A stretch of 64,000 nt of DNA from Phaeobacter sp. A36a-5a (GCF_037911135.1 NZ_JBBLYU010000001.1:1488001-1552000), one strand, 5' to 3'; counted from the first letter of the stretch, positions 18,559-27,257 are shown. Made by a program: numbers and translations. The notes: a model not told the origin generated them from the sequence alone.

Positions 18559-19113
18559 ATGTCCAAGTCGGCAAGCAGAAGGTCTTGGGAATTGCTTAAC
18601 AGCTTGGCACGCCTTGCCCTGACTGCCACCGCTATCGCGCCGGTTGGGTACACATATGCGTTCGTGGCTGCCTTCAACGATGCGTGGTCAACTATGTTGT
18701 GGCTGTTGCTCGGCTCAACGACATTGGTCGTGGTGTGCCTATGGGTTCTCAAGACGACACGCTCCACCCGCGCCCCTGCTGCTGAGCGACACCGTATCAC
18801 CACGGTGGAGCCTGCCGACCGAGAGAACATGGCGATTATGCTCTTGTATCTTTTGCCGTTGTTTACGGCTGATTTCGGCAAGTTGAACTGGATCATGTGG
18901 ATACCCACGATTGCGATCTTCGCCTTTATCGCGGTGACCAGCCACAGCTACTTTTTCAACCCCCTTCTTGGTGCGTTCGGCTGGCACTTCTACCGTGTCG
19001 GCACACCACAGAATGTCACCAACATCCTGATCACCAAGCGGACGATCCGTAAAGGCGACCAAACGATCAATGGGATCGAACTGGGGGACTATGTGATTTT
19101 GGAAACGGAGTAA
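18559..19113 (+). CDS. kwaA: KwaA: membrane component of the Kiwa anti-phage system
   Basis: This 184-residue protein has four hydrophobic segments, at about residues 17-40, 43-64, 88-108 and 110-132. A cytoplasmic tail follows with the family pattern FFNPLLGAFGWHFYRV and LITKRTI, then IELGDYVILE at the end. KwaA is the membrane sensor of Kiwa and works with the DNA-binding KwaB to stop phage replication. kwaB follows after only three bases. The upstream region 18,104-18,373 has no strong gene and probably holds the promoter. No clear Shine-Dalgarno precedes ATG 18559. Confidence 0.85.
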   Translation: MSKSASRRSWELLNSLARLALTATAIAPVGYTYAFVAAFNDAWSTMLWLLLGSTTLVVVCLWVLKTTRSTRAPAAERHRITTVEPADRENMAIMLLYLLPLFTADFGKLNWIMWIPTIAIFAFIAVTSHSYFFNPLLGAFGWHFYRVGTPQNVTNILITKRTIRKGDQTINGIELGDYVILETE

Positions 19114-19116
19114 CCA

Positions 19117-19986
19117 ATGCCGAGAACGCTTTTTGCATTTTGTAAACAGGACGGGCAGAATATCGTGCGGCGGGTGCCCTTGGAGGCAGGCGTGCAGGGC
19201 GAAATTGAAGCGATCTTCGATGAACAGGAACGGTCCTTCTTTGACGGCAAGGATCAACCCATCGAGTTTAATGGCGACTGGAAGCCCGACGGCAACGAGT
19301 TGCTTTGTATCACGGACGCCGATCTTCTTGCGCAGCTGAATGAGACGTTGGTCAACGGAGCGGGGGCCTACGACCATTTGGATATCACCAACTATGATGA
19401 GGCTGGGGTCAAAGCTCTTTTCATGCACTCCGAGCAAATCGATGGACATATTCTTATTCAGAAGTTTCGGTCGTCCCAGTATTTGCAGCGCAAGGGTCTG
19501 ACGCTGACGTTTAACGACAATCAGTTTGGCAAACTGTCAGAGAAAGGGTTTTCGCTGGACGAACGGTTGGGCGCTGTTGTTCAAAGCGACACTGTCATGT
19601 TCGTCAGCTTCCATGTGCTTCGATCGATCCTGACAGTTCAAGAGCATTTTGCCGAAGCAACCGCTCAGGAAGTTGACGACTTTGCACGGCATTCATCTTT
19701 TCATATCGAGAACCGAGCCGTCTTCGACAGCCAAATGGATGAACGCTGCCGAAAATTGATACGGGGAATCCATAAATCGGAAATCTTGGTCAAACACTCT
19801 GCCCCAGAGATCATAGCCCGGGCAAATGCCGTAGGGCTTACGCTGGACGAAGACGGTGGTCGCATTGTTCTACCATCCGTCAAGCGCGACCTCAAAACGG
19901 TCCTCAGCTTCTTGGAGGAAAGCGTCTATAAGGGGGTCTTCTCTGAAGAAACCTACTTGACGAACTCCAAGCGCCCAGTGGCCTGA
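19117..19986 (+). CDS. kwaB: KwaB: DUF4868 effector of the Kiwa anti-phage system
   Basis: This 289-residue protein is preceded by GGAGTAACC. The middle carries the DUF4868 pattern (LDITNYDEAGVKALFM, then LTFNDNQFGKLSEKGFSLD). The C-terminus VFSEETYLTNSKRPVA matches the typical KwaB ending, an ETYLTNSKR-type motif. KwaB binds DNA and acts with KwaA, and published work links Kiwa to RecBCD-dependent protection. Length and order fit the family and the gene seems intact. It is the last defence gene before the transposase remnants. Confidence 0.88.
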   Translation: MPRTLFAFCKQDGQNIVRRVPLEAGVQGEIEAIFDEQERSFFDGKDQPIEFNGDWKPDGNELLCITDADLLAQLNETLVNGAGAYDHLDITNYDEAGVKALFMHSEQIDGHILIQKFRSSQYLQRKGLTLTFNDNQFGKLSEKGFSLDERLGAVVQSDTVMFVSFHVLRSILTVQEHFAEATAQEVDDFARHSSFHIENRAVFDSQMDERCRKLIRGIHKSEILVKHSAPEIIARANAVGLTLDEDGGRIVLPSVKRDLKTVLSFLEESVYKGVFSEETYLTNSKRPVA

Positions 19987-20033
19987 AGCGTTCGCGGTGG
20001 GCACGCGACGCCGTCTTGCGGCACTGCGGACTA

Positions 20034-20309
20034 CTATCTGAGTTTCAAGTTTCCGAATGTCGGCTTTCTGGCGCGGGCATTGTTTGGTACGCATTCGCAG
20101 CGAAGGTCCGGAATCCGCCGCCTGTGTCGGTCGCGCAGCATCGAGGGGCGCGCTCTTGGCTGGATGTCCGCTTCCCTCCCGGACGGGTCGACGAACCGAT
20201 CGATGGCGCGAAGCAGATGGTTCTGCGGGACATAATCCTCAAGTGAGAACTCATAGAACAACTCCGGCTGCGTCTCCTGCCGCAGTCCAACCATCACCGA
20301 TCCTCCCAT
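20034..20309 (-). pseudogene. Truncated IS1182-like transposase remnant
   Basis: Reading leftward from 20309, the frame has the IS1182-family N-terminal pattern (ELFYEFSLEDYVPQNHLLRA, then a RARPSM block like the usual GRPS(I/M) segment). Homology then decays and the frame stops after 91 residues, against about 450-500 in intact members. It is a dead fragment. It shows past insertion between kwaB and the integrase. Confidence 0.65.
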
Positions 20310-20508
20310 CCCATGCAGGAATTGAATCTGCCGAACACCCTCCGATAAAGCACGAGTTTTTCAAAGAATACGCCCATTCCGTAGAACAACACCCGTTCGC
20401 GGACGCAGAATTCCGTCGCTTGAGTTGGGCGTGAGCGCCTTTGACGTGCCCTCGGAAAAATCCCTCACCATGAGGTAGATTCTGCCCAACCTGTGTAGGA
20501 GCAGGCGA

Positions 20509-20740
20509 ATGCGAAATAGCCGTTGCACCAAGGAGCAAATCATCGGACTGACCAAAGAGCAGGAAGTCCGGATGCCGACGGCGGACGTGTGCCGTCAGCA
20601 TGGGCTGAGCCCGGCGTCCCTTTTTCAAGCCGAAGTCCAAGTATGGCGGCATGGAGGTATGGGAGGCGGCGCGCCTGAAGGCGCTGGAAGATGAGAAGCC
20701 AACCGCTTGCCGACAAGGTGAGGGGCACGCGGAGCCTCTG
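20509..20740 (+). pseudogene. Degraded IS3-family orfA remnant
   Basis: ATG 20509 starts an IS3-type OrfA N-terminus (TKEQIIGLTKEQEVRMPTAD, then CRQHGLSPASLF, the HTH). A frameshift near 20,640 follows; the frame then resumes in another register as GGMEVWEAARLKALEDE before homology ends. OrfB is absent. It is non-functional and marks an earlier insertion. Confidence 0.65.
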
Positions 20741-21051
20741 TATCCGTCGCCTCTTTGCAAACGCCGACACCGATTTTCGCAAACTATTTTCTTCGCCTGA
20801 GAACAAGTTGGCCAATCCTTACTCTTGAGACGCAGTGAGCAGACGCTCCAAGAGCGGCCCTGAGGAGAAACAGCCATGAACCAATCGATAAGTATCGCAT
20901 CCAGACCATTGAATTTTTTATAGATTTACCAATTACTTAGGAATGAGATGAACGCCTTTCGTTATGTTTCCCGAGGTGCTTCAGCCTCAGAACGTTTCCG
21001 TCAAAAAATTTATGAACCGATGTCCTGAACTCCTACCACCGGAGCTTACGG

Positions 21052-21264
21052 ATGCCTCTTCGCGCCCAACCCATTGCCGTAAAAGAGAACACCGCCGCCG
21101 CCATGCTTGACATGTCGCCGGCCGAATTTCGCCAGCTTGTAGGCTGCGGGGCGCTCCCTCCACCTCTCCATATCGGAAAAGCAACCCGCTGGCGGGTATC
21201 CGATCTCGAAGCAATCCTAAATGGTACAAGTAGAAAGCCGGAAGATGACGAAGATTTCGAATAA
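21052..21264 (+). CDS. AlpA/excisionase-like HTH protein next to the integrase
   Basis: This 70-residue protein has an HTH of the AlpA/Xis type at residues 10-58 (AVKENTAAAMLDMSPAEF, then ALPPPLHIGKATRWRVSDLE) and an acidic tail. Such proteins are recombination directionality factors or phage-type regulators. Its 3' end overlaps the start of the integrase gene, so the two are probably translated together. The role in excision is inferred from context. Confidence 0.78.
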   Translation: MPLRAQPIAVKENTAAAMLDMSPAEFRQLVGCGALPPPLHIGKATRWRVSDLEAILNGTSRKPEDDEDFE

Positions 21265-22339
21265 GAAAAGAACCAAAAAACCGAAGCTCGAGCGCGAGCG
21301 GTTGAAGTGGGTTTGGCCGCGTAATGGTACGAGTTGGGTCCCCTATCACCGTGTCACATGGACCGATAGTTCGGGGAAAAGGAAAGAACGTAACATTAAG
21401 CTTAATTGGGATGGTGACCTCCAAAAGCTTGACGAGGAATACTGGGCTGCAGAAGCGGGAAGGCACCAGAAGCAAACGAAGCCTACCAAGCACACCTGGG
21501 CTGAATGTATCCGCGAGTGGCGTAACGATGCGCCTATCCAGAAGAAGCTCTCTGCTGGGACGAAAAAGTCGTACAACAGGGAGTTTGAAAAGATACTCGA
21601 AAAAAACGCTGACAAACCAATGTCTTCGACCACCAAGTCAGCCATCCGTAAGAAACACAATTCCATGTCCGCAAAGCCAAGAGCTGCCGATTGGATGCTG
21701 CAAGCCGTATCCATCCTCTGGAACTACGCAAAAAATAAGCTCGACTGGCCGCTCGGAGACAACCCCGTCCAGGGGGTAGACAAATATGGCGCTCAGCGCT
21801 CATTCTTGGCGTGGCCCGACTGGCTTCTCGATGCACTTTCTAATGCCCCCGACGACGTACGGATTGGAGGAGAACTGATCCTTGGCACCGGTCAAAGGCC
21901 TGCTGCAGCGATCAAGATGCTCAGGAGCTCTTTCAACGGGGAGTGGGTCACCGTCGTGGATGAAAAGGGTAATGAGACATTCGATATCTATTGCCCTGTA
22001 CGTCTCCGAATGGTGGTTGAAAGCCTCGACGAAGGCCCAAGGCATGTGCTTTCCAAAACAGATGTAGCCCCGCGCTCCTATGACGAAATCGAGAAGTCGT
22101 TTCGCTCGTGGCGCTCCACGCTCACAGAGCTCGCCGCAACACACGACGATGACGCGAAGCGTTATAGCCTTCATGGGCTTCGAAAGCGCGCGTGCGTTGA
22201 ACTTGCGGAAGCTGGTTGCTCGGATGCAGAGATCCAAGCTGTGACCGGCCAGAGCCTCGAAACAGTCGCAAAGTACCGCAAAGAAGCGAACCAGAAAGCG
22301 ATGTCTCGTACAGCTCAACTGCGACGATTCCAAGAGTGA
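21245..22339 (+). CDS. int: Tyrosine recombinase (site-specific integrase) of the tRNA-Leu island
   Basis: The protein has 364 residues from ATG 21245 (MTKISNKKRTKKPKLERE) or 372 from ATG 21221. It has a basic N-terminus, a core-binding domain and a C-terminal catalytic domain. Visible active-site residues are Arg in ILGTGQRPAAAIK, the HxxR box in SLHGLRKRACVEL, and the Tyr in VAKYRKEANQ; the second box has Q-S (TGQSLETVAKY) where many members have G-H. It ends 93 bases from the 3' end of tRNA-Leu, the usual arrangement for an element integrated at a tRNA 3' end. It is the likely mover of the defence island. Confidence 0.88.
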   Translation: MTKISNKKRTKKPKLERERLKWVWPRNGTSWVPYHRVTWTDSSGKRKERNIKLNWDGDLQKLDEEYWAAEAGRHQKQTKPTKHTWAECIREWRNDAPIQKKLSAGTKKSYNREFEKILEKNADKPMSSTTKSAIRKKHNSMSAKPRAADWMLQAVSILWNYAKNKLDWPLGDNPVQGVDKYGAQRSFLAWPDWLLDALSNAPDDVRIGGELILGTGQRPAAAIKMLRSSFNGEWVTVVDEKGNETFDIYCPVRLRMVVESLDEGPRHVLSKTDVAPRSYDEIEKSFRSWRSTLTELAATHDDDAKRYSLHGLRKRACVELAEAGCSDAEIQAVTGQSLETVAKYRKEANQKAMSRTAQLRRFQE

Positions 22340-22374
22340 AGTGGGAGTCAGCCGTGGGAGTCACGTAAGAAATG

Positions 22375-22408
22375 AAAAAACCGCCGGTCTGACAACCGGC
22401 GGTTTTTT
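22375..22408. terminator. Strong bidirectional terminator between integrase and tRNA-Leu
   Basis: The perfect inverted repeat A6-CCGCCGGT / ACCGGCGG-T6 has a six-base loop. It gives a 14-bp stem with A and T runs on either side, so it can end transcription of the integrase on the plus strand and of tRNA-Leu on the minus strand. Confidence 0.9.
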
Positions 22409-22432
22409 CTTGCAATTGCAATGCTTTGCGAT

Positions 22433-22518
22433 TGGTACCCAAGGCCGGACTCGAACCGGCACGCTGTCACCAGCGGGGGATTTTGAATCCCCTGCGTCTA
22501 CCATTCCGCCACTTGGGC
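22433..22518 (-). tRNA. tRNA-Leu (anticodon CAA)
   Basis: An 86-nt cloverleaf with an extended variable arm lies on the minus strand. The acceptor GCCCAAG (5') pairs with CTTGGGT, followed by discriminator A and an encoded CCA (22433-22435). The anticodon loop TTCAAAA gives CAA, and the T-arm reads GGTTCGAGTCC. The 3' end faces the integrase and is the probable attachment site of the island. Confidence 0.96.
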
Positions 22519-22690
22519 CTCTGTCCCGTTCCTACCCAAGCCAAAGGCCGAGGTCCATAGGCAAATCGCGCGGCTGGCGGCAAAAAAACATCTGCCTGCC
22601 GACGGCTGTGTAGCGGGCAACCATCGTGGTTGACCTGCTCATCCCGACGTGGCACCGCTCAGGGCGGATTGCCAGGGAGAGCTTCACAGG

Positions 22691-23269
22691 ATGCTGCGTG
22701 CGCTATATCATCGAACGATGGCCTTGGCCGACCACCCAAAGGCGCTGTGGTGGCTGGCCGGCGTTGCCTTCATCGAAAGCTCGGTCTTTCCCATCCCGCC
22801 GGATGTTCTGATGATCCCGATGATCCTCGCGCGCCCATCACGTGCCTGGCTGGTTGCGCTGGTGGCTCTGGTTGCCTCCGTGGCTGGCGGATTGCTCGGC
22901 TACGCCATTGGCGCATTTTTCTACGACAGCATCGGCCAGCCGGTGCTTGCCGCGATGGGCAAGGCAGATGCCATGGTCGAATTCAACAGCCGCTTCAATG
23001 ATTTTGGGTTCTGGGCGGTGCTGATCGCCGGGATCACGCCTTTTCCGTATAAGGTCATCACAATCATGTCAGGCTGGACAGGGATGCCAATCGCAACCTT
23101 CGTTGTGACCTCCATTCTGGCCCGTGCGCTGCGGTTTTTTGTGGTTGCGGGCTTGCTGTGGCAGTTTGGCGCGCCGATCCGCGATTTCATCGAACGTCGG
23201 CTGGGGCTTGTCTTTACGGTCTTTGTGGTGTTGTTGTTCGGCGGGTTTCTTGCAGTGAAGGTATTGTAA
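22691..23269 (+). CDS. YqaA/DedA-type membrane protein
   Basis: This 192-residue protein starts at MLRALYHRTMALADHP (22691), preferred to an upstream ATG at 22649 because the extra residues look unlike protein. It has five to six membrane segments and the family pattern FIESSVFPIPPDVLMIPM near the N-terminus and ITPFPYKVITIMSG in the middle, as in the YqaA branch of the SNARE-associated/DedA superfamily. These are inner-membrane proteins linked to lipid handling and envelope stability. The stop is two bases from the dsbB start, so they form an operon. Confidence 0.82.
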   Translation: MLRALYHRTMALADHPKALWWLAGVAFIESSVFPIPPDVLMIPMILARPSRAWLVALVALVASVAGGLLGYAIGAFFYDSIGQPVLAAMGKADAMVEFNSRFNDFGFWAVLIAGITPFPYKVITIMSGWTGMPIATFVVTSILARALRFFVVAGLLWQFGAPIRDFIERRLGLVFTVFVVLLFGGFLAVKVL

Positions 23270-23271
23270 AC

Positions 23272-23742
23272 ATGAGCCGAATTCTCATCCTGATTGCCAG
23301 CGCCGGATCTGCTGCACTGCTGCTTGGTGCCTTTGGATTTCAATACATCGGCGAGATGGCCCCCTGCAAACTGTGCATCTGGCAGCGCTATCCGCATGGC
23401 GCAGCTGTCGTCATCGGTGCTCTGGCGCTGGCGGCACCGCTGCTGATCCTGCCCTACCTTGGCGCGCTGGCCGCGCTGGCGACTGCCGCCATCGGTGCCT
23501 ATCATACCGGGGTTGAGCGTGGCTGGTGGGAAGGTCCGAACTCCTGCACCTCCGGCCCGATCGGCAATCTGAGCTCCGAAGATCTGATGCAGAAGATCAT
23601 GTCGGCACCGCTCGTGCGCTGCGACGAGGTCCCGTGGGAGCTGTTCAGCCTGTCGATGGCCAGCTGGAATGCGATTGCCTCGCTGCTGCTGGCGGTGATC
23701 TGGATTGCCGCAGCCAACCACATGCGCAAAAACCGGATCTGA
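23272..23742 (+). CDS. dsbB: DsbB-family disulfide bond formation protein
   Basis: This 156-residue protein has four membrane helices. The first periplasmic-loop pair is CKLC (APCKLCIWQR) near residue 25 and the second pair is a Cys in NSCTSG and a Cys in VRCDEV. DsbB re-oxidises DsbA and passes electrons to quinone in the inner membrane. The ATG follows the upstream gene's stop within two bases. No DsbA gene is visible nearby. Confidence 0.9.
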   Translation: MSRILILIASAGSAALLLGAFGFQYIGEMAPCKLCIWQRYPHGAAVVIGALALAAPLLILPYLGALAALATAAIGAYHTGVERGWWEGPNSCTSGPIGNLSSEDLMQKIMSAPLVRCDEVPWELFSLSMASWNAIASLLLAVIWIAAANHMRKNRI

Positions 23743-23817
23743 TCCCGGTGCAGCCAGTCACCGGGAGCCGACGCACAGGGCCCCGGCCGCAGCTCTCCAC
23801 GCGGCGATCTATCCTTT

Positions 23818-24255
23818 TTAGCTGTCTTTCTTTGTGGCAAGCAGAAGATTGGTCTCGCTGCTGACCACACCTTCAAAGGTGCGGATCTTTGCCAGCGCGG
23901 CATCCAGCGTTTCCAGCGTTTCGGTGCCCAGCTCGACGATCAGGTCCCAGCGTCCGTTGGTGGTATGGATCGCCCGCACCTCGGGCAGCCCCTGAAGCTG
24001 GCGGGTGATGCGGCTGGTGCCGCGCCCCTCGATACCGATCATCATCAGACCGCGAACCGGGTCGCGCAGCACATCCTCTTTCAGCACTACGGAAAAGCCA
24101 AGGATATCGCCCTTGGTCTGCAGCCGCTCGATCCGTGCCCGGACGGTGGTCCGCGACAGGTTCAGCTGCAAGGCAAGATCGGAGAGTGAGGCGCGTGCGT
24201 TATGGCGCAGGGCGGCAATCAGCCGTTCATCCGTTTTGTCCAATCTGATCTCCAT
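23818..24255 (-). CDS. Lrp/AsnC-family regulator divergent from arginase
   Basis: This 145-residue protein starts at MEIRLDKTDERLIAALR. An N-terminal HTH (residues 5-60, SLSDLALQLNLSRTTVRARIE) is followed by a RAM effector-binding domain (about 70-140). It is transcribed away from the arginase gene across a 94-base shared region, so it very likely controls arginine catabolism in response to an amino acid. The 94-base region is AT-rich relative to its flanks. The ligand is inferred, not shown. Confidence 0.9.
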   Translation of the reverse strand: MEIRLDKTDERLIAALRHNARASLSDLALQLNLSRTTVRARIERLQTKGDILGFSVVLKEDVLRDPVRGLMMIGIEGRGTSRITRQLQGLPEVRAIHTTNGRWDLIVELGTETLETLDAALAKIRTFEGVVSSETNLLLATKKDS

Positions 24256-24349
24256 CTTGACGATTTGCCCTACTATATGAGCGAAATGACTGCTGGATTC
24301 CACCTCAAATCGGAGCTTTCTAAGAGTATTCACTTTTCGCAGAGGAGAT

Positions 24350-25282
24350 ATGCGCGTGACATCCAAGACCTGTATTCTGATCGGCGCTCCCGTAGACAGT
24401 GGCAAGCGGCGTGCAGGGTGCCTGATGGGGCCGGATGCCTATCGCACCGCCGGTCTGGGACGTGCCATCGAAAGCCTGGGTCACAAGGTGATTGATCAGG
24501 GCAACCTGCGTCCGGCCAGCCATGAGGCCGACCACAATGACGGTCTTGTCTTTGCCCGCAATGAAACCATTGGCTGGACCAACCGCCTGATCCGCGCTGC
24601 GGAAGAAGCGATGAAGGACGGCCTGCCGATTTTCCTGGGCGGAGACCATTCCCTGTCGCTCGGATCCGTTGTCGGTGTTGCCAACCACGCCGCCAAGGAA
24701 GGCCGTCCGCAATTCGTGCTGTGGCTCGACGCCCATACAGATTTCCACACGCCGGCCACCTCCGACAGTGGCAACCTGCATGGCACGCCGGTGGGGTATT
24801 TCACCGGCCGCCCGGATTTTGCGGGCTTTCCGAAGGTGCAGAACCCGGTGCCGCAGGAAAACGTCTGTATGATCGGTCTACGGTCGGTCGACACCCCGGA
24901 GCGGCTGGCGCTGGAGGCGAGCAACATTCATCGTCACGACATGCGCGAGATTGACGAGAACGGCATTGCAGGTCCGCTTTCGGCCTTTCTCAACCGCGTG
25001 GCCGAGGCCAACGGCATGTTGCACGTCTCGCTGGATGTCGATTTCCTCGACCCCTCCGTGGCGCCGGCTGTCGGCACCACCGTCCCCGGCGGCGCAACTG
25101 TCCGTGAGGGGCATCTGGTCTGCGAGATGCTGCATGATTCCGGGTTGATGACCTCGCTCGATCTGGTCGAGCTGAACCCGTTTCTGGACGAACGCGGGCG
25201 CACGGCCCATCTGATGGTCGATCTCTGTGCCTCAGCCCTGGGTCGGCGCGTGTTTGATCGTCCGACGCGAAGCTATCAATGA
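24350..25282 (+). CDS. rocF: Arginase
   Basis: This 310-residue protein of the ureohydrolase family hydrolyses L-arginine to L-ornithine and urea in the cytoplasm. The metal-binding motifs are GGDHSLSLGS near residue 98, DAHTDFHTP near 126, and DVDFLDP near 230, all with their two-manganese ligands intact. The Shine-Dalgarno GAGGAG precedes ATG 24350. Ornithine cyclodeaminase follows 133 bases later, so together they convert arginine to proline. The divergent Lrp gene likely regulates both. Confidence 0.95.
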   Translation: MRVTSKTCILIGAPVDSGKRRAGCLMGPDAYRTAGLGRAIESLGHKVIDQGNLRPASHEADHNDGLVFARNETIGWTNRLIRAAEEAMKDGLPIFLGGDHSLSLGSVVGVANHAAKEGRPQFVLWLDAHTDFHTPATSDSGNLHGTPVGYFTGRPDFAGFPKVQNPVPQENVCMIGLRSVDTPERLALEASNIHRHDMREIDENGIAGPLSAFLNRVAEANGMLHVSLDVDFLDPSVAPAVGTTVPGGATVREGHLVCEMLHDSGLMTSLDLVELNPFLDERGRTAHLMVDLCASALGRRVFDRPTRSYQ

Positions 25283-25415
25283 GCCAGCATCAGGCTGCGC
25301 CCGCCGAGTACGGCACGCCCCTGCGGCGCGCCATTCTAACAACTGAAACCGCTGGCGGGTCAATGCGCTGCATGCTGGCAGGCATCCACCTTAGCCCCCG
25401 TGAAAGGACCCGGTC

Positions 25416-26462
25416 ATGACCCAACCTTCGGATAAGGCGCTTGTGCCTTTTGTAAGCGTCGACAACATGATGCGCCTCATTCACTCGATCGGTATCGACA
25501 CCGTGATGAGGGACCTCGCCGATTACATCGAAGAGGACTTCAAACGCTGGGAGCTGTTTGACAAGACGCCGCGGGTTGCCAGCCATTCCGACGTCGGCGT
25601 GATCGAGCTGATGCCGACCTCTGATGGCGAAGCCTATGGCTTCAAATACGTCAACGGCCATCCGAAGAACACCTCAGAGGGGTTGCAGACGGTGACCGCC
25701 TTTGGCCTGCTCGCCGATGTCTACACAGGCTATCCGGTGCTGCTGACTGAGATGACCATCCTAACCGCGCTGCGTACTGCCGCGACCTCTGCGATGGTTG
25801 CAAAACATCTGGCCCCGAAGGGCGCCACAACAATGGCGATGATTGGCAATGGCGCGCAGTCGGAGTTCCAGTCGCTCGCCATGCAGGCAATCTGCGGGCT
25901 GAAATCGGTTCGCCTCTACGATATCGACCCGGCGGCGACCGTGAAATGTGCCGCCAACCTTGCTGGCAGCGGCCTCACCGTGGTGTCCTGCGCAACCCCC
26001 GAAGAAGCGATTGAAGGCGCGCAGATCCTGACCACCTGCACCGCTGACAAGCAATACGCCACCATCCTCACTGACAACATGGTCGGCAGCGGCGTCCATA
26101 TCAACGCCATCGGCGGTGATTGCCCCGGCAAAACCGAATTGGCACCGGGTATCCTGACCCGCTCTGATGTCTTTGTGGAATTCCCGCCGCAAACCCGCGT
26201 CGAGGGCGAGATCCAGCAGATGCCGGAGGATTTTGAGGTGACGGAACTCTGGCAGGTGATCCTTGGCCAGAAGCCCGGTCGCCGAGATGACAAGCAGATC
26301 ACCCTGTTTGACAGTGTCGGCTTTGCAATCGAGGATTTCTCGGCCCTGCGCTACATCCGCGACCGGATCAAGGACACGGATTTCTTTTTGGAACTGGACA
26401 TGCTCGCCGACCCGGACGACCCGCGCGATCTCTTCGGCATGGTGCAGCGCGCCAAGGGCTGA
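25416..26462 (+). CDS. ocd: Ornithine cyclodeaminase
   Basis: This 348-residue protein of the ornithine cyclodeaminase/mu-crystallin family uses NAD to turn L-ornithine into L-proline and ammonia. The Rossmann segment MIGNGAQSEFQSLAMQ near residue 140 and the substrate-site region VLLTEMTILTALRTAATSAM near 110 are present. Length fits the bacterial enzyme. It is downstream of arginase on the same strand, and a terminator follows at 26498. Confidence 0.93.
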   Translation: MTQPSDKALVPFVSVDNMMRLIHSIGIDTVMRDLADYIEEDFKRWELFDKTPRVASHSDVGVIELMPTSDGEAYGFKYVNGHPKNTSEGLQTVTAFGLLADVYTGYPVLLTEMTILTALRTAATSAMVAKHLAPKGATTMAMIGNGAQSEFQSLAMQAICGLKSVRLYDIDPAATVKCAANLAGSGLTVVSCATPEEAIEGAQILTTCTADKQYATILTDNMVGSGVHINAIGGDCPGKTELAPGILTRSDVFVEFPPQTRVEGEIQQMPEDFEVTELWQVILGQKPGRRDDKQITLFDSVGFAIEDFSALRYIRDRIKDTDFFLELDMLADPDDPRDLFGMVQRAKG

Positions 26463-26497
26463 AATCGGGATTGTCTCTCGCAGCTATTCTAAGGAAA

Positions 26498-26525
26498 AAG
26501 GCCCCGCCTGTCCGGTCGGGGCCTT
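26498..26525. terminator. Terminator between ocd and the convergent HNH gene
   Basis: AAGGCCCCG (26498-26506) pairs perfectly with CGGGGCCTT (26517-26525). An A-rich run lies before it, and further T residues follow after a short gap. It sits between two convergent genes and may work in both directions. Confidence 0.85.
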
Positions 26526-26552
26526 AGCTTATTTTTGAACGACTGATGAGAT

Positions 26553-27119
26553 TCAGCTGTCCAGTTCGCTATCCCAATAGAGAAAATCCATCCAGGTTTG
26601 ATGCAATTCAGGCTTCGGACGGGGCAGACGGCGGGCGATGGCATCCAGCTCATGCGGACTGGGAGCAAAGGGTTTGCGGCGCAGTTTCAGTCCGACCTGC
26701 TGCGGTTTCAGATTGCCCTTGCGCAGATTATCGGCGCTGCAACAGGCCACGATATTGGTCCAGGACGAGGCCCCGCCCTTGCTGCGAGGGATCACGTGAT
26801 CAAACGTCAGATCCTTCGCCGCAAAGCGCTTGCCACAATATTGACAGCAGAATTCATCACGCAGAAAGACATTATAGCGGGTAAAGGCCACCTTCTTGCG
26901 CTTGCGATACCGCTTGAGGGCGACCACGGCGGGAACTTCAAAGGAGGCAGAGGCCGAATGAACCGCCACATCTTCGTAGGTTTTGACCTGTATGACCCGC
27001 TCCTGATGGACGGCGACAAAAGCATCCTGCCAATTGCAGACGGATAGCGGCGCCCAGCTGAGTGGCTGCATATCCGCGTTCAGAATCAATGTTCTGAGAT
27101 TACCAACGGCGACGGTCAT
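26553..27119 (-). CDS. HNH endonuclease
   Basis: This 188-residue protein starts at MTVAVGNLRTLILNADMQPL. The C-terminal half has the HNH fold with a CQYCGKRF zinc knuckle, FDHVIPRSKGG (first His) and TNIVACCSADN (Asn, then second zinc pair). This single-domain family is common in alphaproteobacterial and cyanobacterial chromosomes and is often called a 5-methylcytosine-restriction-like McrA relative, but its target is not known. An open frame upstream of the chosen ATG is ignored because it crosses the orphan terminator at 27235. Confidence 0.88.
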   Translation of the reverse strand: MTVAVGNLRTLILNADMQPLSWAPLSVCNWQDAFVAVHQERVIQVKTYEDVAVHSASASFEVPAVVALKRYRKRKKVAFTRYNVFLRDEFCCQYCGKRFAAKDLTFDHVIPRSKGGASSWTNIVACCSADNLRKGNLKPQQVGLKLRRKPFAPSPHELDAIARRLPRPKPELHQTWMDFLYWDSELDS

Positions 27120-27224
27120 ACTGCACCTCCTCGTTTCAACAGCGGTGGCCTGCGCCCGGACCAACGCCGTTGCCCAGGGCGGCGCAGCAGTCTGTTTCCA
27201 GCCTGCCGGATCGTCCCGGTATTG

Positions 27225-27257
27225 AAAAAAACAAAAGCGCGTGGAGCCCACGCGCTT
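27225..27257 (-). terminator. Intrinsic terminator with perfect 10-bp stem, minus strand
   Basis: On the minus strand AAGCGCGTGG pairs perfectly with CCACGCGCTT over a three-base loop, followed by TTGTTTTTTTC. The orientation only makes sense for a transcript coming from the 27.3-27.5 kb side. Confidence 0.85.
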
